64,000 nucleotides of DNA from Mangrovibacterium marinum (GTDB lineage: Bacteria > Bacteroidota > Bacteroidia > Bacteroidales > Prolixibacteraceae). The stretch is from the NCBI RefSeq assembly GCF_003046625.1, contig NZ_QAAD01000001.1:310001-374000 (forward strand), in the 5' to 3' direction. Positions within the stretch are counted from its first letter, which is position 1, and every line of letters begins with the position of its first letter. The translations under genes were made by a program, and so were the position numbers. This document shows positions 37,095 to 47,467 of this stretch, piece by piece. The notes under the pieces are model-generated. The model saw nothing but the letters and a program-made list of their open reading frames with translations. It ran no database searches and had not been told where the DNA came from.

Positions 37095-38804
37095 TCACTG
37101 TGTAATGCTGTACGTTCCGTCAATCAGGTTAACCGTCATGGTGTATGTTCCGGCCGCCAGGCTGGCATCATCAGTGATGTTGCCTCCTTGGTAGTACAAT
37201 TCACCGTTGGACCCACCATAATAATGATCCCAATCGTCAAAGGCCAAAAGAATCTTGAAGCCCCATGGCGATGCTCCGGCAAAGGTAATTTGCCCTGAAT
37301 ATTCGCCGGCAGTTCCGGTAGCAGTCAGGGGCACGTCAAACTCCCATTTATCATCCAGTCCAACAACCCAGATCTCATTGCCCAAAGTTGTCAGGTTGTA
37401 GGTTAACCCGCTCAGTGAAACATCAACCAGGTACAAGCCGGCCGTTGGTGCAGGAATATTATCCGCGCCCTGGAAAACCAGCGTTCCCGAAGTTCCATCG
37501 CCTGAAGCCAACGTGTACTTATCATCCCAGTTGTCTTTTTCAATATTAATAGTGTAACCCCAAAGCGAATTCACATTCACCACACCGGCATAAGCCAAAG
37601 CATCCTCGTTGTACAAGGACAACGCATTGTCGAAGGTCCAGTTGCCGGAGGTGCCATCGTCAACACCCGGCAGGTAAATGTATGGGTTGACCACAACAGG
37701 TTCTTCCGAACCTTCAACAGCCTCAAGGGTCCATGCCGTTGGATTGCTTAGGTCGAGCGTGAGGGTATATTCGCCGGCCTGAGGCACCGTGATTGTAAGA
37801 TCGCTGCCCGCAGAAGCCAGTTCCAGCTGATCGCCATTCATCACGAAGGCCACTGGCTGATCCTCAGCAACCGCATCTGTGCCGTCGCCTGCACCGGTTG
37901 AAAGGTTGAACAGTTTACCGTTTCCTGCAATTTGAATCGTCATCGACGTGCTGGTGGCCGTAAACAAGTAGGTCCATTTATTATTCGGACGGTCGAAAGT
38001 CATTTCGCCTGTCAAATCTCCAGTCAGCGTGAGGGTCGGGATATAAGTGGCTGCCCAGTTCTTTTTGTTGGTGTTGAAATCCACATAGTAACAACCGCCC
38101 AGGCCGGGGAACCAACAGTTCCAGCTTCCGTCGTCCGACGAAGTTTCAAAGGCCGTTCCGCTAACCGCGTCGTTACCCCAAATCGTTCCGTCACCTTCTT
38201 TCAGGAAGAAGTTATACCAGGAGGTTGCGCCCATGAAACCAAGATATTGACCATCCGAGTCGGCTGAGTAAAGTGTCACACCAGTTGCTTGCTGCTCTGA
38301 GTCCAGGATAAAGCCAATGCTCATATCAATTTCGTAGGTCGTAATATTCACCGTTACCACATTACTGTACACCGGCTCCATATTGTCGCCCACCGAGGCT
38401 GCTAAACGGAAATAAACTGCTGTTGCTTCCCCCGGGGTTGCTCCCAGGTTTTTAGCAACGGTGTTGAGCTGCGCACCGGTATAGGTGTGCGAAAGGTTGT
38501 CCTCAACAGATTCCTGGATTGTTCCGGAAAAATCTTCCGTTGCCGAAACCTGAAGGGTTGTTGACAGTACATTGGGAGCCGACATGTTGGGGTTGCTCAC
38601 CGTCAGGGTGCTGGTGGTCCAGGCCAGCGATAAAGCATGCTCGGCACTGGTTTCCTGCGTTAATACAACCGTTGATTCGGTGGCCATCAGTTCGCTTTGC
38701 TCAAGCCCCGATAAGGTAATCAGGTCGCCGTCTTTCTCGCAGCCCGTGAAAGCTGCGATTGACAGGATCGCTATTAAAAAATGTTTTATGGTTTTCATTT
38801 TCAT
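37095..38804 (-). CDS. SusE/SusF-like surface glycan-binding lipoprotein
   Basis: A 569-residue lipoprotein (lipobox AAFTGC, Cys near residue 22) followed by a SusE-type N-terminal domain and three or four beta-sandwich repeats. The repeats share patterns such as GEYTLTLDLS, GTYTMTVNLID and W-rich strands. Position directly after susD and before GH53 matches the surface glycan-binding proteins of Bacteroides loci, which hold polysaccharide at the cell surface and have no catalytic activity. The start at 38804 or 38798 follows the susD stop by about 20 bp. Confidence 0.88.
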   Translation of the reverse strand: MKMKTIKHFLIAILSIAAFTGCEKDGDLITLSGLEQSELMATESTVVLTQETSAEHALSLAWTTSTLTVSNPNMSAPNVLSTTLQVSATEDFSGTIQESVEDNLSHTYTGAQLNTVAKNLGATPGEATAVYFRLAASVGDNMEPVYSNVVTVNITTYEIDMSIGFILDSEQQATGVTLYSADSDGQYLGFMGATSWYNFFLKEGDGTIWGNDAVSGTAFETSSDDGSWNCWFPGLGGCYYVDFNTNKKNWAATYIPTLTLTGDLTGEMTFDRPNNKWTYLFTATSTSMTIQIAGNGKLFNLSTGAGDGTDAVAEDQPVAFVMNGDQLELASAGSDLTITVPQAGEYTLTLDLSNPTAWTLEAVEGSEEPVVVNPYIYLPGVDDGTSGNWTFDNALSLYNEDALAYAGVVNVNSLWGYTINIEKDNWDDKYTLASGDGTSGTLVFQGADNIPAPTAGLYLVDVSLSGLTYNLTTLGNEIWVVGLDDKWEFDVPLTATGTAGEYSGQITFAGASPWGFKILLAFDDWDHYYGGSNGELYYQGGNITDDASLAAGTYTMTVNLIDGTYSITQ

Positions 38805-38824
38805 ATCTTCTTTAGTTAGGCGAA

Positions 38825-40405
38825 TCAATATTCTTTGTTATATAAATTCGGGTTGGCGGTCAGGTCCGAAGTTGGAATGGGGTAATAGTTGAATTTGCTA
38901 TCCACCGCTTTTCCATCTTTCACGCCACCTTTCCATTGCCAGATGTACGAATCGGTGGTGAATTTTCCGAAACGGATCAGGTCGGTCCGACGGGTACATT
39001 CCCAGGCCAACTCGCGGGCACGTTCATCCAAAATGAAGTTCAGTGTCAGATCCGATGCTGCAAGTTTGCCATCGGTTTCGTAGTTGTCGCCGTAAGCACG
39101 GGCCCTCAGTTCATTCAACAAATCCAGCGCTACGGCCGAAGAACTGCCGCTGCCACCGCGAATAACGCTCTCGGCCAACATCAGGTACACATCAGCCAGA
39201 CGGAACAAGGGAAAATCGGTATCGACACCACCATCCACCGTGTTCGAAGCCACTTCGCCGCCATCGGTCAGGTTGGTCCACTTGCTCATAAAATAGCCGT
39301 AGCTCTGGTTGTCAACCTCGTCCAGGTACTGTGTTTGTCCTTCGGTAAAAAACAGGTTACGGCCATCGGTTTCATCAAACAAAGCCGGCAGCTCGCCACG
39401 CACGCGGAACATGCCCCAGCCGCTGGTTACCCCGTAAGCCGCCGGATCCTGGTAATCCGAGGTATTACTAACTTCGCCACAAATCAGGTAGGTTGTCGCT
39501 CCCCACGACACCGTGCTCTCGGCATCCACCGGAAGCGGGAAAATAATTTCGTTGGTACGCAAGTGGTTATCGGCATTAAAAAGCTTTTGAAAATCGCCTT
39601 CCAGCGAATAACCATCGGCAATTACCTTGTTGCAGTAGGTGATGCAATCAGTGTAGTGATCCTCGCCAATGTACACTTCAGCATTCAGGTACAGCTTGGC
39701 CAGCAATGTCCAGGCGGCAGCTTTCGGTGCGCGACCATATTCGAGCTCGGTACGGCTCAACAAATCGTCTTCAATATCCTTCAATTCCGATTCGATATAA
39801 GCAAAGATTTGGCTCGACGTGTAGCGCGGAGGAGCATAAGCGCCTACCGGGTCATCTTCGGTTACAAACGGAATATTGCGGAACAAATCCAGGGCATGGT
39901 AGTAGGTCAAAGCCCGGATGAAACGTGCCTCGGCGCGATAATGCACAATATTAGCTTGTTCTTCTTCCGTAAAGCCGGCAATTTTATCGTCCGTGGCATT
40001 GCGCAAAAATTCATTCGTCATGGCAATGGTGTAGTAGATGCGGTAATACATATCCGACACCCAGGGATCGTTGGCGTCCCACGACAGGTAAGTCAGGTCA
40101 ATCACTTTGTCGCCTTCCAGCCAGGTAGAAGCCACCTCGTCGGTTCCGACCTCCTGAAGATTGAAATAACAGCGCATGTAGTCCTGCCCGTTATTGCTCG
40201 AAAGGTCGCTGTTGCCACCACCCTTTTCCTGTCCGGTTGTTGTAAACGAGGTGTAAAGTTTGCCCAACACCGCTTTGTAGTTATCGGCCGTGGTGTAAAC
40301 ACTCTCCGAGGTGGTTTCGGTATGCGGATACTGATCCAGGTCTTTTTCGCAGGATGTAAATAACAACGTACTTACAGCCAGTATGCAGAAATATATTTTT
40401 TTCAT
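38825..40405 (-). CDS. susD-like: SusD family nutrient-binding outer membrane lipoprotein
   Basis: A 526-residue lipoprotein with lipobox LLFTSC (Cys near residue 19). The helical TPR-like SusD fold is indicated by ALTYYHALDLFRNIPFV in the N-terminal half and by LAESVIRGG and LNELRARAYG, then LDERARELAWE, in the C-terminal half. SusD forms the lid on SusC and binds the glycan for import. It lies 21 bp after susC and 20 bp before the SusE-like gene. Confidence 0.95.
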   Translation of the reverse strand: MKKIYFCILAVSTLLFTSCEKDLDQYPHTETTSESVYTTADNYKAVLGKLYTSFTTTGQEKGGGNSDLSSNNGQDYMRCYFNLQEVGTDEVASTWLEGDKVIDLTYLSWDANDPWVSDMYYRIYYTIAMTNEFLRNATDDKIAGFTEEEQANIVHYRAEARFIRALTYYHALDLFRNIPFVTEDDPVGAYAPPRYTSSQIFAYIESELKDIEDDLLSRTELEYGRAPKAAAWTLLAKLYLNAEVYIGEDHYTDCITYCNKVIADGYSLEGDFQKLFNADNHLRTNEIIFPLPVDAESTVSWGATTYLICGEVSNTSDYQDPAAYGVTSGWGMFRVRGELPALFDETDGRNLFFTEGQTQYLDEVDNQSYGYFMSKWTNLTDGGEVASNTVDGGVDTDFPLFRLADVYLMLAESVIRGGSGSSSAVALDLLNELRARAYGDNYETDGKLAASDLTLNFILDERARELAWECTRRTDLIRFGKFTTDSYIWQWKGGVKDGKAVDSKFNYYPIPTSDLTANPNLYNKEY

Positions 40406-40426
40406 GTTTCTATTCAATTTAAACGA

Positions 40427-43402
40427 TTAGAAATTAAGGCCTAACCCCAATGAGAATGTGCGCGGACGGGGGTAGAAGTTCATATCCATTCCGTTGGGAA
40501 CTTCCGGATCAACACCCGAATAATTGGTGATGGTAAATACGTTTTGCACCATCCCGTTGATGTTCAGGTTGCAGGTATCCCAAATCTTGCCAAAGTTGTA
40601 AGTCAGCGTCAGGTTGTCCATTTTCAGGAACGAAGCATTCTCAACATAGTAGTCCGACAAATACTGGCGGCTGTTGAAGCCGGTTTCCAGGAAGCTTGTC
40701 GACAAATTATTCAGCTGGTACGAGTTATAACTTACCGTGCTCCAGGCGCCGGTGTTCATGGCCATGCCGTTATACACGTAGTTGCCGATATTGGCGCGGA
40801 AGCTCATGTTCATCGTCCATTTTTTGTAATTCAACGACGAGCTGAAGCCGAGAATGAAATCGGGCGCCGGTGAGTGGTAACGATACAAATCGCTTGAGTT
40901 GATCTGGCCGTCGTTGTTCAAATCGGCATAAGCGCCTTCAATGGGTTTGCCTGTTTCGGCATCGTACAACTGGTGGTACAGGTAGAACATGTAAGGTTCG
41001 TAGCCTTCGCTCAGCACCTGAAACTGGTAGCTGTCGATGCTTGGCCCCACCAGGGTGTTGGTTGTCGAACCGCCTTCAATCAGCGACAGGTTTTTCACTT
41101 CCATTTTTTGCCAGCTCATGTTGAAGCTCACATCCCAGTTTAAATTTTTAGATTGAATGGGCGATGCGTTCAAGGTTATTTCAATACCATGACTGTCCAC
41201 ATTACCAACGTTTGTCAGGATGTTTTTGTCGAAGTTGGTACCCGCAGCAGCCGGAACCGTTGCCAGCAAATCTTCGGTTTGGCGGGTGTAGAAATCGAAG
41301 GTACCACTGATGCGGTTATCCATAAAACCGAAGTCGAAACCGGCATTCCACGATTTGGTTGTTTCCCATTTCAAATCCGAAACGTAAGCCTCGGGGCGGT
41401 AGGTGTAGTACCATTGATCGCCGTACTGAACCTCAGCACCCTCCTGGCTGTAGGTGTACACCGGCAGGTAGTTGTAGTTGCCAATTCCTTCCTGCTGACC
41501 GGTGATCCCATAGCTCAAACGCAGTTTCAAGGTGCTCAGCACGGGATTGTCCATCAGGAACGACTCCTGATCCATGCGCCAGGCCAGGGCTACCGAGGGG
41601 AAGGTACCCCAGCGGTTGTCGTCGCTAAAGCGCGAGGTACCGTCGCGCCGCAAACTGGCTGTCACCATAAAGCGGCCATCGTAGCCATAGTTCAAACGTC
41701 CGTAGTACGACACCATCGCGTGCCGTTGATCGGTGGCCGCGCTCGTGCTCTGAACTTCGCCGGCCGTGTTCAGTTCCTGGTAAAGCGGGGTGGTGCTTTT
41801 CCAGTACTGGTAGTCGTAACCCAAAGTGGCTTCAACGCTACTTTTCAGGGCATCGTAATATTTATTGTAGTTGAAATAAGTCGTCAACAAACGGTTCGTA
41901 TTCTTCTGCGGGCCATAGGCATAGTCGCGGCCACCGGTGGTGTAATATTGAGCGGCCTCAGCAGGCACATAAATATTCCCTTTCCCTTTGGCATAGTCGT
42001 AACCGGCTGTGGCGTGAAACTTCAGCTCGGGCAGGAAACTGAATTTATAATCCATGTCGATATTCCCGATCACGCGGTCAACTTTACTGGTCGAATTGTA
42101 TTGCTCAATCAATCCGAGCGGGTTGCGCACGCCCCCGTTCACCGGGTTGCCACCATTGTCGATGGCTTCGTCGTAGCCGCCAAAAGCATCGGTTCCCGAA
42201 TAAACAGGAAGCGTTGGGTTGAAGATTGAAGCCGCCCAGATGGCGCTGGTTTGTGCAAAGGTGTTGTTGTTGTGTGCCCCTTTGGCACTCAGGTTGAATT
42301 TCAGGTTATCATCCAAAAACGAGGGTGAAACAGAAACACTTCCGGTTAACCGTTCGGCATTGTCGCTTTTCAGGATGCCGTCCTGGTTGTAGTAGCCCAG
42401 CGAAACACGCATCGGCGTATTCTTGGCTACCCGGGTCGAAAGGCTGAGGTTGTTATCGGTACCAAAAGCTGCCTGGTAAATTTGATCGTACCAGTCGGTG
42501 CTGTAGTCACCAATCAATGCTTTTTGCTCATCCGATCCGCGACTGGTCATCACATCAACATACTGACTGCGCGATAACATATCCGGCATCTGCGTTTTTG
42601 TTTGCACCGAGTTGGTGGTCGAGAAATTCACCTGGATACCTTTTGTCGTAGAACCTTTCTTGGTTGTAATCAGGATCACCCCGTTGGATGCACGCGAACC
42701 GTAGATGGCCGTTGAAGCCGCATCTTTCAGGATGGTCATATTTTCAATGTCGTTGGGGTTGATCAAGCTCAGGAAGTTGCTTGAGTTACCACTGATACCG
42801 CCGCTTTCCAGGGGCACACCGTCCAACACGATCAAGGGATCGTTGCTGGCATTCAGCGAGGCGCCGCCACGAATACGAATGGTACTTCCCGAAGTTGGCG
42901 AACCACTGTTCTGCATAATTTGCACACCCGACACTTTACCGTTAATCAGCTGTTCAGGCGAACTGATCAGCCCACTGTTAAAGTCGTCGGTACCAACACT
43001 GGTAATCGATCCGGTGAGGTCGCTTTTACGCTGCACCCCGTAACCAACCACCACCACGTCGCTGATCTCCTGGGTATCCGCCAACAGCTGTACATTCAAC
43101 TGATTGGCTTGCGGAACAGGCACCGTTTGCGACTGATAGCCGATGTAGGAAAACTGCAGATTTTCGGCTTCTTCGGTCAGCACGATACTGTAATTACCAT
43201 CAAAGTCGGTAATAGTACCGGTGGTTGTACCTTCAACAATAATTGTTACCCCAGGTAACGGCTGATTCGTTTCATCGACAACCGTACCCGTAATCGTTCT
43301 TTTGCCGGGTTGTTGCGCCCAGGCAGTAGTGCTTACGCCCAACAAAACGCCGAGCACCAACACAATAGCCGTCAAGCTAGATTTTAAATACTTACAATTC
43401 AT
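40427..43402 (-). CDS. susC-like: SusC family TonB-dependent outer membrane transporter
   Basis: A 991-residue receptor. Order: signal peptide (1-29, ending AWA), carboxypeptidase-regulatory-like domain (about 36-110, GTVVDETNQPLPGVTI), TonB-box/linker VVVVGYG, plug domain (about 125-240, with IRIRGGASL and PLIVLDGVPLE), then a 22-strand barrel ending with LGLGLNF. It imports oligosaccharides released at the surface using TonB energy. It is paired with the adjacent susD gene. The predicted ligand is beta-1,4-galacto-oligosaccharide, from the GH53 and GH2 neighbours. Confidence 0.95.
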   Translation of the reverse strand: MNCKYLKSSLTAIVLVLGVLLGVSTTAWAQQPGKRTITGTVVDETNQPLPGVTIIVEGTTTGTITDFDGNYSIVLTEEAENLQFSYIGYQSQTVPVPQANQLNVQLLADTQEISDVVVVGYGVQRKSDLTGSITSVGTDDFNSGLISSPEQLINGKVSGVQIMQNSGSPTSGSTIRIRGGASLNASNDPLIVLDGVPLESGGISGNSSNFLSLINPNDIENMTILKDAASTAIYGSRASNGVILITTKKGSTTKGIQVNFSTTNSVQTKTQMPDMLSRSQYVDVMTSRGSDEQKALIGDYSTDWYDQIYQAAFGTDNNLSLSTRVAKNTPMRVSLGYYNQDGILKSDNAERLTGSVSVSPSFLDDNLKFNLSAKGAHNNNTFAQTSAIWAASIFNPTLPVYSGTDAFGGYDEAIDNGGNPVNGGVRNPLGLIEQYNSTSKVDRVIGNIDMDYKFSFLPELKFHATAGYDYAKGKGNIYVPAEAAQYYTTGGRDYAYGPQKNTNRLLTTYFNYNKYYDALKSSVEATLGYDYQYWKSTTPLYQELNTAGEVQSTSAATDQRHAMVSYYGRLNYGYDGRFMVTASLRRDGTSRFSDDNRWGTFPSVALAWRMDQESFLMDNPVLSTLKLRLSYGITGQQEGIGNYNYLPVYTYSQEGAEVQYGDQWYYTYRPEAYVSDLKWETTKSWNAGFDFGFMDNRISGTFDFYTRQTEDLLATVPAAAGTNFDKNILTNVGNVDSHGIEITLNASPIQSKNLNWDVSFNMSWQKMEVKNLSLIEGGSTTNTLVGPSIDSYQFQVLSEGYEPYMFYLYHQLYDAETGKPIEGAYADLNNDGQINSSDLYRYHSPAPDFILGFSSSLNYKKWTMNMSFRANIGNYVYNGMAMNTGAWSTVSYNSYQLNNLSTSFLETGFNSRQYLSDYYVENASFLKMDNLTLTYNFGKIWDTCNLNINGMVQNVFTITNYSGVDPEVPNGMDMNFYPRPRTFSLGLGLNF

Positions 43403-43464
43403 AACTATAGGTTTTTAATCCTTTTTTAAAATGCTACTTCTTATTTGGTTTTGGTTCTTATTTT

Positions 43465-46014
43465 CTATTCGATCCATATTGATCCGATTTCCAATTCACT
43501 TGTTTTTCCTTTTTCCCCGGCAACCATCAACTCCAGAAATTCAATCGATTCAACAGGAAAAGGAAGATCGATTTCCGGGCTGAAATAGGGCTTCATAAAC
43601 ACCGGGTAAGCAATGGGCAGCAAGGCAGTGCGGCCTTGTTGCAAATCCTTCAGCGCAATGCGAACAACGCCGTTTTCTGCCGCCGGGCAATCCGTGCGGT
43701 AAGTGAATCCATCGGCGGTCACAAAACCCGCTTTCAAGCCGGCCGGAGCGTCATTGACCTGGATGCACAAGCTTGAAGCTGCAGCCAGCCGTTCTTTCCG
43801 GTTCGCCACATCATCAGCAATGTATTTGCGCAGGTACAGTTCGGGCTGCTCCTTGTCTGACTTAAATGAAAAACGCTCCGTAATTTTTTCGATCGGCGAG
43901 TGCTCCACCATGCGGCGCTGCAACGAAGCCCACTCCGGCAACATATAAGCTTGAAGCCCGTCGCCATCCTCCTTCACGCTAAACAGCTCGATTGGCTTTT
44001 GCGCTTCAACGACGCGGGTGCGGTAAAACTGATCGGCGGTATAATCCCAATCCAGCGGACTGCGGGCCACATTGGCCGGATAAGTTTGCTTTTGGCCATC
44101 GCTAAAAACAACAATGTTATAGTTGAAGCGGGCGCCATGCACATCCTCGCCGGGCACTTCAACCTGATAAGTATAACCGTTCACCCGTTTCAATTTATAA
44201 TAGGGGTTGTCGGAACTCCAGAACGAAACTTGGTCGGTATAAATCAACACAGAATCGGGAAACTGATTTCCGGCGACAACAGCGGCAATCGTTAAAGGTT
44301 TGCCTGCCTCCGTAATTTTCGCGGCCTGGTGACGAACTGTGAAATTGACAGATGAAGGCTTAGGAGCTACAAACTCACCCAGTTTAATCTCATTCCAGGT
44401 CGTTGTAGCATCCCACTCTTTAACTGCCTTCACTCCATCGCGCTGCAACAGGTATACACCCGGCTCCAGTTGATTGATTGTCCCGTTTGTTGTTTGTGTG
44501 TTTCGTATTTTATTCGAATCCAGTTGTTTTATGCTGAACGATTTTCCCAAGTCGGGCAGGTTCAGGCTCATATTCCAGGCGCCCCAATAAATGCGCATCA
44601 CCTCTTTACGGAGCGATGGCTTGGCAAAAGGATCGCTCGCCTGCACCGCATCGGGCATCAGCTCCAGCCGCCACAGGCCATCTTCCAGCTGATCGAGGAA
44701 GTAAGCGCCGGTGCCTTCGTAGTTTACCAGCGGCGAACGGCCAACTCCGGAAACGGCTGTCAGACTGTTCGGACTGACCGGCTTTGTTGTTGTACTATTG
44801 GAATAGTAAAATTTGGTTGGCGAGTTCAGCTCACTCAAATCTTCTTTGTAACTCACCCGGAAGTCGCCAAACAGCGTGTCGGCCGGATACGTTCCGTAAG
44901 ATTGCCGGAGTGGAAGTGTGCGCGCTGCTTCGGCTGCAATTTTCATGCTGATGGCCTTGCCGGGCGTATAAGCCAGGTTCAAATAATGTGTTTGATACTC
45001 GGTATTGTAAGCCGCCAGCTCCATCGGGTCGTAAGCGAATTGTGTCATCCACTGGAAGCCCGCCGTGCGAAACGAACGCACCGTTGCCGGATACATATAA
45101 GAATACAGCAAATCGGCCGGGTCGAACTCGTACACCAGCTTTGCCTTGTTTTTAAAGCCTTTCACGTTTGAAAACGGAATCGGGTATTCAGCCACATTGG
45201 GTAAAAAGTTGCCCTTTTGCGTGTGCCCCGACACCAAACCGGTTGGATACCACTGGTAGGTTGTCCCCTGGATGTCGGTTTCGTAATAAGCCTCCACCAC
45301 ATAAGCGTTGTGGCTTACATTATAAAATACAGGCTTGCTGCTTCCGGCGTCTTTCATCGCGGCCAGCATACCATTTATATAATCGCGGACCTGCTCCTTG
45401 GTTCCCGAATGGCAGGGCTCGTTATTAATTTCAAAGCCCACAACAATCGGATCGTCTTTATAAGCTTTGCCCGTGTACGGGTTGACGTGTTTCACCAAAC
45501 CGGCAATGTAGCGCTCCTGCGCAGCAATCGCCTCCGGGTTGGAATGAATGTCGCATTTATCGTATTTGTACGAAAAACCACCGGTAGGCTGGTTGCGCTC
45601 CGGATAACCATTGCCGAAATTGGTTTGCGCCGTTAGCACCAGATGGATGTTGCGCTCTTTCAGTTTGGCGATTAAATAATCGAGTAAATCGAGGTGATCG
45701 TTTTCGAGCAGGTTTCCCTCGCCATCCGACACCTCCACATCCCAAATATGAATGCGGTAAGCGTTAAACCCGAGGCGGGCAAAATGATACACATCTTCAT
45801 CGATGGCTTTTTTGCGGTCAACACCCAGGTAACCGGCAGCGCGGTAAGCATGGGCAAAAGGCAGGGTATAATTCACCCCGAAAAAAGAAGCTTCGCGGTG
45901 GCTGTCGCTCCAGCGCATCACCCCTTTTCGATCAACATAAACCGAAGATACCTTTTGGGCAACAGCGCAAAAAACAAACAAAACACTAAAAATGGTCGCA
46001 AGAATTTTTCTCAT
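43465..46014 (-). CDS. Clan GH-A glycoside hydrolase, possible beta-galactosidase (GH147-like)
   Basis: An 849-residue protein with a signal peptide (1-19). Residues about 30-400 look like a (beta/alpha)8 barrel of clan GH-A, with likely acid/base Glu199 in FEINNEPCHS and nucleophile Glu296 in KLVYEFDPAD, plus the active-site-like NAYRIHIWD. The C-terminal half is uncharacterised beta-rich sequence. I cannot fix the family by eye: GH5-like and GH147 are candidates, and GH147 beta-galactosidases are known from Bacteroides galactan loci. It is 62 bp upstream of susC on the same strand, so probably the first gene of the operon. Confidence 0.75.
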   Translation of the reverse strand: MRKILATIFSVLFVFCAVAQKVSSVYVDRKGVMRWSDSHREASFFGVNYTLPFAHAYRAAGYLGVDRKKAIDEDVYHFARLGFNAYRIHIWDVEVSDGEGNLLENDHLDLLDYLIAKLKERNIHLVLTAQTNFGNGYPERNQPTGGFSYKYDKCDIHSNPEAIAAQERYIAGLVKHVNPYTGKAYKDDPIVVGFEINNEPCHSGTKEQVRDYINGMLAAMKDAGSSKPVFYNVSHNAYVVEAYYETDIQGTTYQWYPTGLVSGHTQKGNFLPNVAEYPIPFSNVKGFKNKAKLVYEFDPADLLYSYMYPATVRSFRTAGFQWMTQFAYDPMELAAYNTEYQTHYLNLAYTPGKAISMKIAAEAARTLPLRQSYGTYPADTLFGDFRVSYKEDLSELNSPTKFYYSNSTTTKPVSPNSLTAVSGVGRSPLVNYEGTGAYFLDQLEDGLWRLELMPDAVQASDPFAKPSLRKEVMRIYWGAWNMSLNLPDLGKSFSIKQLDSNKIRNTQTTNGTINQLEPGVYLLQRDGVKAVKEWDATTTWNEIKLGEFVAPKPSSVNFTVRHQAAKITEAGKPLTIAAVVAGNQFPDSVLIYTDQVSFWSSDNPYYKLKRVNGYTYQVEVPGEDVHGARFNYNIVVFSDGQKQTYPANVARSPLDWDYTADQFYRTRVVEAQKPIELFSVKEDGDGLQAYMLPEWASLQRRMVEHSPIEKITERFSFKSDKEQPELYLRKYIADDVANRKERLAAASSLCIQVNDAPAGLKAGFVTADGFTYRTDCPAAENGVVRIALKDLQQGRTALLPIAYPVFMKPYFSPEIDLPFPVESIEFLELMVAGEKGKTSELEIGSIWIE

Positions 46015-46470
46015 TCAACTAGCTATTGGTTTCAAAATACAATCATCAAAAAACGAAAAGGACCAACTGTCTTTTCTTTGCAGATTATTAGGTTTTGGCT
46101 GATTAGGACAGTTCCGCGTTGGGGTGCGCGGTTGACTGCCTTTCAAGCGAAGGTAAAATTAAAGTGGCCCGGCAATGCAGAAAAGCAGAGATCGGACATA
46201 ATAGGATAAAAAACGGACATCGAACCGCAAGAGATCAGACCAAAAAGCAACAATCAACGGACACGAAAGCCACAAACACTTCTTTTACAACCAAATATCA
46301 AACTGATTTATTCGCCCGCAAAACAACACCGACAGAAATTTGTCCTTCCCACAGAATTCTTTTTCCGTATTCATCCACCTGTTGTAACAATCTGTACTCT
46401 CCCCCAAAGCCCGGGTTTGCTATTTTCGTACCGTGGCTAAACATGCACAAAACACGAAACAAATTGAACC
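46015..46470. other. Divergent intergenic region of the galactan locus
   Basis: About 455 bp between the clan GH-A gene (minus) and GH43 (plus). It should hold the binding sites of the HTCS regulator. A TATTTTCG box at 46421-46428 resembles the minus-7 element for GH43. I see no strong hairpin or repeat-family module. Confidence 0.5.
46421..46428 (+). promoter_or_regulatory. Possible minus-7 box of the GH43 gene
   Basis: TATTTTCG differs from TAnnTTTG at one base and lies 43 bp before the ATG. No minus-33 element is seen, which fits regulator-dependent expression but leaves the call weak. Confidence 0.35.
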
Positions 46471-47448
46471 ATGATTGATCTGAGAAAACAAAGTCGGCTA
46501 TTTGCCGCGGCAGCTGTTTTAGCGCTGGCTGCCTGCCAGTCGCCAAAACCGGAATTTAGTGGAAACCCCTTATTTCAGGATCCGCTGACGGCCGACCCTT
46601 GCGCCTTGGTGTATAACGACACGATGTACCTGTTTACCGGCTCCGACGAAATTCCTCCGGGAGAGGATGGGTTCCGAATGACCAAATGGTATGCTTTTTC
46701 GAGCCCCGACATGGCACACTGGACAAACCAGGGTGTAAAACTGACTGTTGACGATTTCGACTGGGCCTCGCACAATGCTTTTGCCGGACATGTTGTGGAA
46801 AACCACGGTAAATTTTGGTGGTACGTGCCCATGGTGTTGAAGGACACCACCGCCATCACCCACGAAGGTTTTGGTATTGGCGTGGCTGTGGCCGACCATC
46901 CGCTGGGCCCCTACAAAGACGCTTTGGGCGGCCCAATTATTTGCGACACCACACAAAATGCCATTGTGCTGAATATCGACCCGGCGGTTTATGTTGATGA
47001 CGACGGACAGGTGTACATGTATTGGGGATCGTGGAACGAAGCCCGCTATGTGAAGCTGAAGGAGAACATGATTGAAACCGATGGCCCGGTGCAAACCGTA
47101 GACGCGAAAAACTTCTTCGAAGCGCCGTGGATTCACAAAAAGGGCGACACCTACTATTTCTCGTACGCGGCTCATTACCCCTCGACGACCGAATATTCAA
47201 GCTCGAAAAGCATTACCGGCCCCTGGGAATACCAAGGCGTGATTAACGACACCATCGCTAATTCGCCAACCAACCACCAGGCCATCATCAGCTTTAAAGG
47301 CCAGGATTATATTTTCTACCACAACGCCGACACGCCCACCGGTGGCCCGTTCCGCCGCAGCGTTTGCGTGGATAGCCTGAACTACGATGCCAACGGCAAA
47401 ATACTAAAAGTGGCGCGCACCAAAACCGGTGTGCCTGCGGTTCGATAA
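46471..47448 (+). CDS. GH43 family glycoside hydrolase (lipoprotein)
   Basis: A 325-residue five-bladed beta-propeller enzyme with lipobox LALAAC (Cys22). The inverting catalytic set is visible: Asp42 in TADPCALVYND (base), Asp170 in NIDPAVYVDDD (pKa modulator) and Glu217 in FFEAPWIHKK (acid). No accessory carbohydrate-binding domain follows. GH43 members cleave arabinosyl, xylosyl or, in some subfamilies, beta-1,3-galactosyl bonds. Beside a beta-1,4-galactan locus, removal of arabinose side chains is the simplest role. It is divergent from the susC operon and ends in a strong terminator. Confidence 0.9.
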   Translation: MIDLRKQSRLFAAAAVLALAACQSPKPEFSGNPLFQDPLTADPCALVYNDTMYLFTGSDEIPPGEDGFRMTKWYAFSSPDMAHWTNQGVKLTVDDFDWASHNAFAGHVVENHGKFWWYVPMVLKDTTAITHEGFGIGVAVADHPLGPYKDALGGPIICDTTQNAIVLNIDPAVYVDDDGQVYMYWGSWNEARYVKLKENMIETDGPVQTVDAKNFFEAPWIHKKGDTYYFSYAAHYPSTTEYSSSKSITGPWEYQGVINDTIANSPTNHQAIISFKGQDYIFYHNADTPTGGPFRRSVCVDSLNYDANGKILKVARTKTGVPAVR

Positions 47449-47467
47449 TTGGAAACGAAATACGGTA

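Noticed and set aside
38936-40363. A 475-codon open frame antisense to susD
   Set aside because: It is a shadow of the susD reading frame. The sense product is a clear SusD lipoprotein, and the antisense product has no family resemblance.
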